This document shows positions 14,201 through 27,270 of a stretch of DNA of 64,000 nucleotides, one piece after another. Location of the stretch: positions 8,509,526-8,573,525 of the forward strand of contig NC_066848.1 in NCBI RefSeq assembly GCF_001640805.2, written 5' to 3'. Source of the DNA: Lates calcarifer. Its lineage: Eukaryota > Chordata > Actinopteri > Centropomidae. Each line of letters starts with the position of its first letter. The stretch's first letter is position 1. The translations under genes and the position numbers were made by a program. Below the pieces are notes generated by a model. The model was not told the origin of the DNA, did not search any database, and saw only the letters and a list, made by a program, of their open reading frames with translations.

Positions 14201-17200
14201 ATATTCCTTTCAAAAATGCTTCTTTGAATCAAACGACAGACCGATCAGTAAAAATCCATCAGCTTTGTTTTTAAATCAAAGGTGAGAGCTCGCTGCACAC
14301 CAAGAGAATTTAACTAGTGAGCAAATCTCCTACCTTTTCTCTATTATGCTTGACTAGTGGGGGAGAATCTGTTCTTGTTATGTTGAAAAGACAGACAGCA
14401 TTCACAAAGAGCTCCCATAGGCAGAGTAAAATACCAGATGTTTGTTACTTGGGAATGTCTGCAGCTTGAAACCCAGAGCTTGCAGTCCATCTTCAGCAGA
14501 CATACAGGCAGTGCGTCAAGAAAGGTTCATCCTGTAAGGCATGTTTAGAGAGAAAAAATCCTCTATATCTCCATGTCATTTCCTTATCTTTAGGTGTAGG
14601 TAATTTTTAAAATTTTCCTTTTTTTTAACAATATAGATTTAAGACAAATGTTGCTTCTTCACCTTTCCAAACTGTGGATCAGTTTGAGACAAGAGCACCA
14701 GATACAGATAATAGGCAGGGAGAGTCAGGATGACATGCATGGGTCATAAGCCACTCTTGAACCCATGAAATTGTGTTCACAGTGCTCATGTTATCCCTCC
14801 TTAGCCTGTGGATGGTACAACTGCATGAATGCACTAGTACCTGGTCTCCTGACTGGGCTTTCACTGAGCACTGCAGAGAGCAGAGGACTGCGGCCTGGCA
14901 TTGACATTCACCTCCATCTACCAACAGGAGAAACTGAGTGCAGGTAGAGCGCAAGCATACAGAGAGAGGGGCCAGGTGCAAGAATAAAAAGATAAGGTGA
15001 AAGAGAGCACAATTACGGTTTGTTGTAAACATCATGAAGGCAGCGAGAGCAAGAGAGGAGCATGTTGTTGCCGTAGAAACGGAGCAAAGACTGAATAAGA
15101 GTACTATTGGCAGGAATGAAGCAGCAGAGGCAGAATGTGCAGAATTATTGTCTGCTGTTCACCACAGACATGCTTCTGCTTTGCTTCTGTCAGAGCTGTC
15201 AGACATTGTATGTGCCAGGAGCACTGTGGTTTCTCACTTCGTTACTTCAATGAGTATTCAGGTGGTGGGCTCTCCCAGGACCAATACCATCCGCCATCTA
15301 ATCTCCTGTACATCTAGTGTCCCGTGTTGCACATCTCAAGCCTTTTGCGAGAGCAACCTGAATCAGAAAAATGTCTTCTCTGTGAAATCGAGGTGAAGTC
15401 TGATTTGTTAAGAGCGGGAGGCGTGGATACTCGCAGTCAGTCCTCCGTCGTTTTGATTGATGTGTTTATTTGAACCCGTCTGACACACAAGGCCAAGGAG
15501 GCTGCTGGCTGCTCCATTATCCATTGCCTCAGGTCATGCTGCCAGGGGTGACAGCAATCAGGCTGTGTCTTTTGAATGCTTGTATGTACGAACACACATT
15601 TTTTTTCCCTCTTCTCCTATCTCTTTCAGGATTGTGGCCTCCCTCAGGCTTGCAAATAGATTATGATGGTGCTATATGTGAAACGTGAAAATCACAGGCC
15701 ACTGAGATAAGGCGAGCATGGGGGACAATCAAGCAGAGGGAATGAATTATCACCATGGAAACCACCTCCCAAGGACTTTGTTGAAGTACTACCTAAAACA
15801 GTGTTGTTTTTATCTTTTCACTTCGCTCCACAAGATCTCCATTTATAGGTTTTAAAGGAACAGACTCCCTCCCTTAACTACTATTATCCAGTTTAAGGTT
15901 AACAAACTCAAATTGACTAAAATTGCATTTTTGGCACACACAGAGAAGCGCACACACTGCTTATATTAAGCACTAATGTTCAGGAATGCTTTGTACACAC
16001 TTGCATACGGCCATTGCTTGTTTCAGTGTTGTCTACCAAACAAGTTGAGGCTTGGGCAGCAGTTGCTCATTTTCTTGGAAATACAGTTGAAAAAAAGTGT
16101 TTGAATGTTTATGTTTATTTGAGAGAATATATTGGTCTCTTCACTCTGAGGTCGCCATTGCATCATGAATCTGTTAAAGTAGCACACACTGAACAACATC
16201 CTCAAAGCACATACGCAGTCAACCGTGATGACTGCCTGTCGAGTGCACACTTGAGACTTCTCTGTATTTTTCTTTGTATCTACACATTTTGAATTGTATA
16301 TTTGTGGGATTTCACAGAGATGATAGTCATCCAGTGTTGCTGACACACGTCTCATGTGTTTCAGGCTGCACACACTGACACCAGGAAGTGTGCAGATCCA
16401 GGCAAGGGAAAAAGGTTTTTCAATTGAATAGGCAGCACACCTGTTGAGTGTGATCACAGCGTGTAAATATGTGTGTGAGTGTGTATGTCATCCAACTTGC
16501 ACACATGCATCGAAACAAATCCAGCCACATGACTGAAAGCTGAAACTACTATGCTATGATGAACAAAGATGTGATGACACAGAACTGAGCGAGGACAATG
16601 GTGTATTAGCAGCAGGTGGAAGAGGATCTGATGCTCCTATTGACCACTGGAGGTACTCTGACTGAATACAAAACATATAGAGCGCTGCTGATCTCCTAGG
16701 GAGCTGGGTCACTCCACTGAACAAACAACTGAAACGCTAGCTGCAGAGAGGCACTTTGTGCAATTTAGGAGAATATAAAAGATGCTGTTTCCATAAAAAT
16801 GTTTTTCCTGTGCTTTTCCAGAGTACATGCGATATGTTTGTTATTAGCTGGTTAAATTCTTTTCTCCCTGAGATCTTTCACAGCTCCTAAATACATTTTT
16901 GTGTCTCTGATATGTGTGGAAAAAGCATGCTTATCTTAGAGGAATGAATATGTAGTCACCACTTAATGATTGTGAAATTGTGAATAATGTATTTTTTGTC
17001 TTCAGGCTTGGAACAAGGCAGCCCCTGCTCAGAGTTTAAGCATAACAAGTCATTCCTCTGTGTGTGTGTCTGTGTGTGGGCAGTTGCCAGTGACTTCACT
17101 ATTGACTAAGGCCTAAGATAAAGGAGCAAGCAGCTCATGAAGCTTTAAACTTTTAGGGAAAGGTTGCTGTTGCTTGTTGTAAGGCCTCGAGTGTGATGAA

Positions 17201-18774
17201 GAAGGGAGGGGTGGAACAAGCAGTGGAGAATTGCTGTAATAGCCAAAAGATGTCATCAGGAAAGTATCACCATCTGCTCCCTCTTGGAGAGTTGATTTCG
17301 GTCCCATTTCATGTGGAAACGGAGCTCCTTACCAATGATATTTGCCTCTGTCGTACACAGACGTAGAGCTGACCAGGCAAATATTGACAGGATGGAGAGA
17401 GATTGGAGCAGTGATTGTAAGGAGGTTTGAAATAGTTTAAATGGAGCGTTGGTGGAAAATGTAGATAAAGATGAAAGAGAGAAGATGTAGAGGAGGATGG
17501 GGAAATGGCAGAATATGTTTCAGATGGCAGCAGTGGGAGATGCAGTGGTTGGAGTGTGGGCCGGCTGGGAGCAATGGGATTTTAACTTCATGCTTATCAC
17601 TTCAAAAGACCGGCTGTAAAATGCAGTCTGCTCCTCTCCACACCTTCCTCCATCTTTCGCTCTGTCTCTCTCCTCCTAACCTGAGGTGAAGTGGATCATT
17701 TCGGAGAATGTGAGGCCTAATAGTTACGGTTTGATATGCTGTGCAGCTTTCTTTCACAGAGACAACCTTGATGTCCTGGGGAGCTAGCTCATTCAGCACT
17801 GCATGTAAGCCTTGGCTCTGCAGTCTCCTCTGCTTAATGTGAACAGCAGTGGTCATGGAGTACAACATTTTTGGAGTGTGACATTGTTGCTGTAACAGTT
17901 GAAACAACCCTCCTGGGGGGGGGGGGGAGTAGGAGTCAATCAAAATGCTCACCATGTAAACACAGCATTGTGGTTTCAAATCCAGCTTTGTTTCATTTCA
18001 CGTCATGATGTCTCTCATCCATTTTACCATCATCATGCTGTCTTAGTGTCATAAAGTCATAAAAAATGATCTGAAGCCACTGCTGTGGCCTCATTGTGAG
18101 CCCCTCGTGGTTGTGTCATGTGGCACGGAACAATCCTGTGCGATACTGGAGGAGCCTCGTCCATATGGAGACGAAATGAGGTAAACGTGTTGATGAGCAG
18201 TGGGTTAGTTAGCATGTGAAACCAACACCTTGTCTCCCGTCGATCAAGCGTCAGGACGGAGGTGTCAAACCTGATAACAAGGTGGAAGGATGTGAGAGGC
18301 TGCGTTGAGCCTCCGCTGAGACGGATGAGACATCAGTGGGGGTGTGGTGTGGGATGTTTGAGATTGCACCAGTGGAGAATAAAGGGAGGGATTCATTGGA
18401 GGTCACTGTGAGGAATGGACTGTCACATCTCATATATGTTGTGGTGAAGTCTGCATGACTCATCAGAAACTTCCAATACTGCAAATATGTTGAATTACCT
18501 CAACAACATTGCATTAGTAATTGCATTGCACTATTTTACTTTGTCCTGTACATGCTGCCCTTATTTTGGTAAAATTCCCTAATAATTTCCTAGTTAGTTT
18601 TCAAACAAACTAATTAAAGTTGGCAGTAATTATAGATAAAATAGAGACAGGGTACAAATGCTACACTTCCAGTTCATTAATTCCAGTCAGTCAGTGCACA
18701 GCAGGTCAGTTGAATATTAAAAATTTGCAGTTTGTTTACAGGTAAGCACATGAATCAGTGTGTGAAGAATACAC

Positions 18775-18830
18775 ACTCAGTGCCCTCTCTATTAGGTACA
18801 GCCTAATACAGTCTGTTGCAACTGTTCAAA
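18775..18830. repeat. Short repeat-like patch (attaggtaca motif)
   Basis: The phrase cctctctattaggtacagcc resembles the ends of common fish dispersed repeats that read attaggtacacct. Only about 55 bp is recognisable, so the family and boundaries are uncertain. Confidence 0.25.
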
Positions 18831-21800
18831 CACATTAATTGTTCAGTTTTTGACACCAAGAAAATAACCAGTACAACAAGCTTTCAATAAATAGACAGGA
18901 AATTATTACGAAATAACAGACCCGTAAAATAAAGAAGTTAGCCCCAAGAAAAGTTTTTTAGTTGTTTTGAGGTTCAGTTTAGGGTATGTGCAGGACCATG
19001 TCAGCAGGGGGCAGTAGAGCTGAGACCAGCTCTCTGTCCCTCCACTCTAGCAAAACAGGTAGATCTGAATCTTTATGTGCCTTTTCATGTGTAACAACAC
19101 TCAGATTTATTTAATCTTGCCTGTCATTTTGGGTAAAACTAGATTGCAACCTGCCTCCAAACCTGTATGATGGGTTTTTAATGTCTGTAGAGAGATGTCT
19201 CAAAAGAGATTTGGTCCTAAATGTGACCTGTTTCCTCCACTAACGCTGTGATCTTGAATTTAACTTGTCATTTTTTGTACTTACAAGCAATTTAGCAGTT
19301 ATTTCCAAAATATTTTAGCTCCCTGCATACCCCCTCTGACTGAAATTTTGAGGTTTTGGGTGTGAAAATTTTCAGGCATTCAGAATGCAAATGTACCTTT
19401 CAGTGAATTGCAGGCATGAGACTTGTAAGACGAACAGCCTTTAAATGCAAATTGCTTCTGCTGCTCTGGACCGTGTTTATCTGGGAGCCAAATGAGGCTG
19501 GACCTTAAAATGGCAATTGGAATAGGTAGATGGAGGACAGATTCATTGCTCCATCCTTCATCCATCATCAGTGCATGGAGGTGGGAGAGGAAGAGGGTGT
19601 GTAAATCCAAGGTTACTTGCCTCAGGTAGCTGTAGTGTAGAGGAGTGAATAGTGTTGTGTATCCCTCTGGTGTACAGAACATCAAAGCATCTAATGCTAC
19701 AAACAAGCTGAGTTGGGAAGAAATGAAACTGTCTGAGGAGTTTGTGTTTACTGTAGTCTTTTGTTCATTGGCAACACAACACACCTCTGAAGAAGCTGTC
19801 CTCTGATGGCAGGACTTAGAGGAATTATTTATACTTCCTCTTTGTGTTGTTTGCTTTTGCGTGAGGAGAGGCATGCTGGTTACTGTTCAGCTAGATCAGT
19901 TCGACTTTGTGCCATTTCAACATGATAGCGCAGCTGTGTCTACATACTGTCATTAAATATGAGACTTTTTACCAAGGTTATTTTGACCTGGTTGTGGGTG
20001 AAAGTGTTCATAGAAGGTTTAGATGCAGGAGAGCCTTGCAACCCCAGGCGTGTTCGTCTGCCAGGAGCCCCCTGTTGAGAGTTCGCATCCTGTAGGGAAG
20101 CTGCTTACAACCCCAAAATCCTGATCAGATCTTTGAGGGCAGGAAAAGTAAAAGTGCAGCTGTGGTTGAGGAGGATATTATTGTATTCTTAGTGTGCACA
20201 TGTGTTTGAAATACCCTAATCAGTATATTTGCAATGCAGATTTCTCCACCTGTCTGAGGTCAGTAATGGGGCACCATCTGTTTATCAGCAGGTGATGATT
20301 GATGATGTCATAGGAAGTGACCTAAAGGGAGAGAGAAAGGTAGTAAGGAGGGGGATGCATTAGTGTTTCTTTTTTTGTTGTTGTATACTAAGATCATTCC
20401 TGCAGTGATGCACATGGATAGCAAAAGTTCAACACAGATGATAGATCTAAAGAGTTTTTGAAAAGATGGCTGGATGGAGTGTATCAATCATGTTCACACG
20501 GCCTTTGAAAAATCCTCCGTTCTCCATCCCTGAAGGCTGAAAAAGTCTGGGAAAATAAAAGGCAGAGCTGGCCTTAAAACTATGCTACTTATTTACCTTC
20601 TTATTTGAGAAAGACTTGATGGCTGCTGATGCAAATAAAGGAGACGGCTTAGCCTGCCCACTGATTTTACTTCAAAGAATGCAAACTATTGTAATTACTC
20701 CTCTTCAGTCAGTAAGAAGAATTAGCAAACAGTTTACATTTGTGGTCATTAAGTTTTCTGTGTGAATATCTATGCTGGTGTTGTAGCCATTTCTGTTCAG
20801 TCTAACCTGTGGTCAGGCTAATTGTCTGATGCTGCAGACATCAGGTCAGCCAGGTCGAGAGTTAAAAAGCACGAACGGGATCTGCCACTGTCTGCATCTC
20901 AATAGTTTTTGATGACCTGTCTCATTAAGTGCACACTCACATAGAGGTTTAATTAAGTGAGTGAGATTTTTGTCCTACTTTGTAGCACTCTACTGCAACC
21001 TGAGAAGCATTTAGGATTTATTCATTCATCCTGCTGAAAATGTTGTGCAGGATCTACGTCTGTTTCTAGCTTCTGCTGTCGTCCTTATAGATCCTAATAC
21101 ACTGGTGAAATACTTAATCTAATTTAGAAGGTTATCACTAGCCCCAGACACTGATGCTGATATGGATAGAGTCAATGTTTAAGTCTACACAGTAAATGCT
21201 GCAGGTGCTTTTTTTTTGCCCTTTTTCCAAGGGCTGATAAACGCAGATGCTGGCAGACATTAAAGAGGAGGGCTGTTTGGCTGCTGGCCAGCACATATCT
21301 TCAGTGTGGCGTGTGTGTGTATGTATGTGGGTGTTATTGCACATTAAAAAACAAACATAAGCGTCTCAGCTCCCTGTGAAGAAATCATTAAAGAGCCATA
21401 TTACCCTCAATATTCTTATTCGGTCCTGTTTTCAATACAGTACGCTTCTCTGAAAGCTGGGGAAGTGTACTTGTGACTGGGAGGTTGCCAGTTTTATCCC
21501 TGAAGCAGCAGGATAAATGTGAGTGGGTAAGCTGAAAGAGCTCCTCCTTCATAAGAGAAAGAAAAAATCTCCATGGACATAACAATGTTTTGACCAGAAG
21601 TGGTCCTCTTTGATCACTTGCAGAGTTAAAAAGAAGTTAAAAAAGATAGCAGTGAACAGGTATTGCCCTGGATGCTTCCCCATGCTCTGCTAAAACTTAT
21701 CCAGATATGCATTTGCCAAACCAACTACTTAGTCCTCATTCTTGAAACCATCATCTCTTGTAAAAGCAGCATGTACTGTTCGAAAACATTTGGTTAAGGA

Positions 21801-24800
21801 TAAATCTAAGTGAGAATGGACTTGCTGCTCCTGTTGACCAGTGTGGGAAGAAAACAAGCACTGAGCCCATTATGGCTCGATGCACTAGAATGAGGTGGAG
21901 GACACGCACATATTCAAAAACACAGAGACACAAAGGTGAGATTTGTGCTTTATAAAGAGATTTTCTTTTCAAACAAGAGAAAGGACTAAAAGGTTGAAGT
22001 CTGAGGGCTAAGTGGCTGGTTTGGCAAATGTGTCTGGTGAACTTTGGCACTTTTGATAAAGAGAAGTGCTATTTTATTATTTTTATTCAGTTTTTGTTGA
22101 TATGAAGTACTCTGTGATCCAGAAAGTTGTTGCTCACTTGCACCTCCACTCATTCATGCTTGCCTCCTATTGGGCATTACAAACAGGCCCCAGGTTCTAG
22201 TTTCAGTGAGACACCCTGTAGATATCACATCTACTGCATTAATTTTCCTATGTACTGTCCCGTCCCTGTTGAATAAACATAGATTAACACACTTGACTCC
22301 TCTGTATGACACCATGTGTGTGTGTCCCTGAGTGATATGCAAGTTTTTATTTCATAGTGATCCAAACCTGCTTGTACTTTTGAATGTTGTTGCTGTTTAT
22401 TAAATGATAACTATGAATAGTTAGGTGGATGTATTGTGGCTGAAATTAGCCTAGCACTGTGCACTCACTTAGATACTTTAGTGAATACTGCCTTTTTACT
22501 CATTTAGTTTTCATTTACAGATATTACAGTTCAGTCACACACAGTCTCTGCTCTGTTGTATTGTGCTACAACTGCTGGCCTGATAAAGACACTCTGACCC
22601 TGTCTATCACCATATTTCTTCTAAGTACAGTGTGTTCTCTTCTGTGCCATAACAGTGAGTCACTCATTAGCAATACAGACCATTTTCTGCTCTGAACTGG
22701 CTGCTACCAGGAAAACACTGGGAGACTGTGAAAAGACTCAGCATCACGACTGATGTTCGCAGATTACACTTTGAGAGATGAACGCTGTGTTCATGTTTTC
22801 ATTAGAGTGGACAGATTGGTTGAGGACTCCAGTGAATAAAATGAAACACACCTGATATAGAAAGTGTCAGCGTAGGCTTGTTTAAGGCTAAACCAGGTGG
22901 TGAGAGATTCAGCTCCCTCGTTGTTGAACATCGCAAACTCATGCCGACCTGAAGTGCAAACCATTAGGGATGTATCATGAAAATTAATTCAGATATGTAT
23001 AGAAAAGCAAGCTTCAGGTAAGAGTATTCTCATGCCTGAATGTTTTTTTTGATTTATTTCAGATCCTTTTTGTTAAACATTTATTTTAACACTCAACAGT
23101 TCATGCATATTGTCATTGCCAGATGGAACCTCTAGGGCACTGGGGCAAAAATTTGCTGATCTCCACAATTACATTGCATTCAGTATATCCAGTACTTCTA
23201 TGCAGAAATAAATACTTAGTTTGTGTTGAAACTGAGATAAATTGAAAAAATACTGTACAACTTTCGTTATGTGAGCATGATATATTGAATTAAAATGAGA
23301 ATTAAACAAGATTTTGACACTGGATCCCTCTGCAACACGTGATACATTTATGTAAAATTTGCCATGGTGACTTTTAAATGTGCAGCTCAGTGTTATGATT
23401 GCCACCACTGAGAATGTCAAATGCTAAATTTTGCATGTTAAACTCAGCAGTCCACAGTCCTGTCGCCAGCCTCGTACACCAGCCAGAAATAACCTTTTGA
23501 AAGTGTGGCTCCCAGAAAGAGGTCACTTTAAAGTTTGTCTCTCCCCCTCCACCTGACGGCCCTAGTGACGCTCACATGTGCTCACAGCAGGAGCCCCTTT
23601 CCGCATATCTCCACCTGGCTTTCACAGGGCGAGATAGATGTGCTCCATTGGGTGTCAAAATTGAAAAGATGGCGAGATAGGGGGCAAGAGGACAGTGGGT
23701 GTTGGGGAGACCTACAAATCAATAAAGCTGCTAGTCAGCCACTTTTTATTTTGGGACAGTGAACTGATGCTATTGTGCCATGCTCGAGCTGCCGCAGTGA
23801 CAGCCCGCTTAATGTTTGTGCTTGTGTATTTTGGTCATGAAGATTATGTTGCATGAATACACGAGGCTCAGAAATCATCCTTCAGTGCATTACACAGAGA
23901 TATGTAAATGAAAAGCAAAGCCCCAGATCAAAGCACTGTATACAGTTACAGCAGACGAGTAGCAAAGGATTCCTGTGTAGGTAACTTGAAATTATTTGAG
24001 AGTTTGTCTTTGATTTTTCTCATGGACCATCTCTCCCCTTCTTCATTTCCGTCTCTCTCCACTTGTCTCTTTCTCTTAATTTGTGGTAGATTTGATTGGA
24101 ACGTGCAGAAGTCAGACAAGCTGTAGTGCTGTAGTTATCAGTATGCATGACTGTATTTGAATATGAACTGAAAAGGCTATTACAGCTCAATTTCACGCCC
24201 AGTGGGATATCTGACATGTTTCTCCCTCAGTAGAAATCAGACTGTCAGAGTTCTCCTTTTCCTCTGTCTGTTTCTTGCTGTCCCTTCACATTTTGCCTTA
24301 AATTTCTGTCTTTACTCACTCATCCAATTCTCCCAGTATTTCGGCTCCTCTCCTCTTAGGTCTCTGACTTGGTATAGCCCGGCTTTCCAGCCTTAAACTC
24401 GATCAGGCTTTTATATATTTTACATAAGCTATGATTGATATTTTCTGACAGGCGTCCAACTGCCGCTGTGCTCTATAACCCACCTTTTTTCTTGACTTTA
24501 CATTAGAGAGCCTTGCTGCGGGGCTGTCAAGCTGTGTAGAAAGATCACCAGTTTATCGTGTTTTATTAACGTGAAGGGACTGTTAGCAATCAAAAAGCAA
24601 TATCTTCATCATCTGCAGTTATAGTCTATTCTCAGTTTGGCTTAACAATCGTTTCTTCTTTGTCCTTCCTGCCCCCCAAGAGCCTTGATGGTTGAATCAT
24701 ATCATATTGTCTTTAAGCATGCAAAGTTTGATGTTGCTGATGTGATAGGGTTGGGGATGTGTTGATGTGCTGTAATTTAGATGCATCATCCTCACCTTTG

Positions 24801-26769
24801 GAAAACATGTAACTCTGAATGGATTCAGAGTCTAGTTATACAAACCTCCTCACTCTGTGAAATCAGCAGCTCTTTTGTTGCCTGCTGTTGCTTCACTTAA
24901 CTGTTGCCTGGATCCAATTTCACACTGTTCACTTACAGACTACCAGCTCTCATTTTGCTTAAAAGGACTTTTCATTCAGTATTGCAAAAGACAAACACGC
25001 AAGACAAAATGGTATGATCAAAGTTTCAATGGAAAATTTTATTTTGTACAAAAAGTTTTGTGTAAAGTAGGGACTCACAGATGGGATCCATTGGACACTG
25101 ACCTTGTTAAACATAGCGGGTATTGGCCAGACAGGTCTAATCAACACTGAATTCAGTTTCTTTGTTAATGTTATAATGATGTTTTGACTAAAAGTTCTAT
25201 TCATTAAGTTATGATTGGCTACCGATTCAGTTGTTCGCTAGCATGTTCTTACCTTACATAAAAATTTAAGTTATTTAAAATTTTGGGTAAAGAGAGCATT
25301 GGAATCAGATTGGAGGTCTGTATTAGCAGATATCTTGAAATGAGCTAATGCAAGAATTAGGAGCTTGCTAGCCTACTAATCAGCCTTAGCAACGCCCTCT
25401 AACAGCTAATATGAATTTGAAGTCTACCACAAGTGCATTTGTGTGTTGAGCTCCCACGGTAGTACTTATTTATATTTATTTATAATGCATTAACAATACT
25501 GCACTATAAATATTGTGTGTTAAATCATATTGTATATATGTAGCATTTCAAGTTGAATGATTTTATACACTGTTGGGGTGTTTTAGAATAAATATATAAA
25601 AATCTATCATATCCTCTAATTGTATTTTAACAATAGAACATAACACATGGAAAATCTTTATTTACAAAGTAACTAGTAACTAAAATAAACAGTGGTGTAC
25701 AATATTTCCATCTGAAATGTTGTGAAGTAGAGGTGTAAAGTAGCTTAAAATGGAAATAATCAAAAAATGAATAAATGTACTCTCCACCACTGAAAGTCAG
25801 AACAACCTAGTGTGAAGACTGTGTTAAATGCTGTTGTTGCTGTGTTTAAATTTGAAAATCTCCTTGTTGTGTCAGCTGGCCAAAGTCCACGAGACAGGCC
25901 AGACCTGCTGTAAGACTATTTAGAGGCTAAAGCTGTTTAAGGAGTGTTCCTCAATGAAAGTAAAGTGCTGCTCAGCTCATTATCTAATAGAAAGGACCTG
26001 ATCTGTCCTTAGTGTGTAGACTGAGAGCAGTACGTCTTGCTGCTTCATTAAATTGTCACTGTAACGTTCTGTAAAACTTTCCCAAATTTACTGCACACTC
26101 TTATCAAACAAAAAGGTGCTGAATGCAGGGAAACAGCAATGAAATGAAGATCAGGGTATCCACACACTTTTCTTCTTTGTACCAAATTATTATTTAAGCT
26201 TTATTGCGTTTTTTTATACAAACATACATCCTTACTTGAAGTGAATCATATCTGTATTAAAAGGTTTAATTAGTGTGTTTATTAGTGACCTCAGCCTTCA
26301 GTGAACTGTAGTCACCTTTGAGTGATTACGCTGTGCTGTAGCTTTGCCCTTGAATACAGCTGTGAGGATGTGTGTAATAAATTACCCTCTGTCATCTGCT
26401 CCACCTCACGTCCTTCAGTGCCTGTCGGGGATTGGTAGAGCCAGCAGTAATGGCATCTCTGATTGGTGGACGATGATAGTGGGTTAAAAGAGGTTTGGTG
26501 GCTGACTCTTTGTCCTAAAACAGTCAGGGAGGAGGGTGTGTGTGTGTGCATGTGTTTGCTAGTGTGTGTAGTAGTTGCAGGACAGGCTTAAGTAGGGTTA
26601 GGAGGAGGTACTTTAAGGTTAAGCTTAGTGTGCAGAGCAGGGGGAGTCTATTTAAAGGACACCACCTCCATCTCATGAATGATTCAACAACAGTTTGCCC
26701 CTCCCCCACCTCTCATCAAGATCAGCTGGAGGAAGTGGTAGCCTAGCCAATGGGATTACAGTACCGGAT

Positions 26770-26778
26770 TGTGTGTGT

Positions 26779-26821
<43 letters not shown>

Positions 26822-26833
26822 CGTGAGTGTGTG
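26770..26833. repeat. (GT)n(GA)n microsatellite
   Basis: GT units run to about 26808, then GA units, then mixed gcgtgagtgtgtgtg. It lies inside the candidate alternative promoter or leader, so its length could affect transcription there. Confidence 0.95.
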
Positions 26834-27060
26834 TGCAGCTGAGAGGGAGAGCAAGCCTGGACAAGCAGCAGCAGCTCTGCCTCTGTGTTTGTATGTGTGT
26901 GTGAAGAAAATGTAGGGCAGCCGCTTGTTCACCCTCCCTCTGCCATCTCTCTCCCTATCTTTTCCTCTGTCTGTCTTTGTTTCTGCGCTGTGCTGCCGTA
27001 GCTGCAGTCGCCACGGTGACGGCTGCCTCGGCTCCACTTCCGTATTTGCAGAGGCTTGGC

Positions 27061-27092
27061 TCTCTCCCTCTCTCTCTCTCTCTCTTTCTCTT
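27061..27092. repeat. (TC)n tract
   Basis: A pyrimidine tract of TC units in the presumed leader of the alternative first exon. (TC)n/(GA)n tracts are common near promoters and bind GAGA-type factors; that role is inference. Confidence 0.85.
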
Positions 27093-27240
27093 TCCTTGTC
27101 TCGGCTCACATCGAGGATTTACTGAGGGGGCATGTAACCTCCCTGAGGAACCATTGTCTGCGTGAGGGTGTGTGTGGGTGTATGTGTGTGTGATTGTGTG
27201 TGTGTGTGACAGAGAGGTGAGGTGACTTCAGGATCCAGAC

Positions 27241-27270
27241 ATGAATTCCTGTTGGAAAATGAAGATCCAG
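27241..27270 (+). CDS. marchf8: marchf8 alternative first coding exon (residues MNSCWKMKIQ)
   Basis: The ATG at 27241 (G at -3) opens ten codons, MNSCWKMKIQ, followed by a donor cag|gtacac at 27270/27271. The exon ends in phase 0, exactly as the 5299 donor does, so it joins exon 37978 without a frame change. An in-frame TGA at 27223-27225 closes the frame upstream, which makes this ATG the only start. Joined to the remaining exons it gives 260 residues, or 574 with the 942-nt cassette exon. From memory, mammalian MARCH8 has a long isoform of about 570 residues with a short alternative N-terminus, which would fit. It replaces the Lys-rich MNMPLHQIS N-terminus. Confidence 0.62.

Larger units (their letters stand above)
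5300..26639 (+). other. Intron, first part, upstream of the alternative first exon
   Basis: This is the left two-thirds of a 32.7-kb intron between 5299 and 37978. It opens with GTATGT. I see no exon with coding continuity to marchf8. It holds a degenerate teleost-type repeat near 5743-5825, a long GT microsatellite at 8080-8201, a G10 run near 17918 and a short repeat-like patch near 18775-18830. The rest is unremarkable A/T-rich noncoding DNA; short ORFs on both strands lack splice or domain support. Confidence 0.75.
26640..27240 (+). promoter_or_regulatory. marchf8: Candidate internal promoter and 5' UTR for alternative marchf8 first exon
   Basis: A TATTTAAAG box lies at 26649-26657. Two inverted CCAAT boxes (ATTGG) lie upstream at 26431 and 26462, and a direct CCAAT lies at 26747-26751. 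Farther on are a GT/GA tract (26770-26833), a locally GC-richer stretch at about 26985-27060 with an ETS-like ACTTCCGT at 27036-27043, and a (TC)n tract at 27061-27092. It ends directly before the ATG of a ten-codon exon at 27241 that splices in phase to the shared marchf8 exon. Three very short uORFs (ATG-TAG at 26910, ATG-TAA at 27132, a three-codon ORF at 27182) lie in the presumed leader. The transcription start cannot be fixed from sequence. The element combination is suggestive, not proof. Confidence 0.42.

Noticed and set aside
16023..16457. 144-residue ORF on the - strand
   Set aside because: Cys-rich by composition, but no zinc-finger spacing, no signal peptide and no splice context; treated as chance.
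19380..19874. 164-residue ORF on the - strand in the 32.7-kb intron
   Set aside because: No domain, mixed composition and no flanking exon structure; I could not support a gene.
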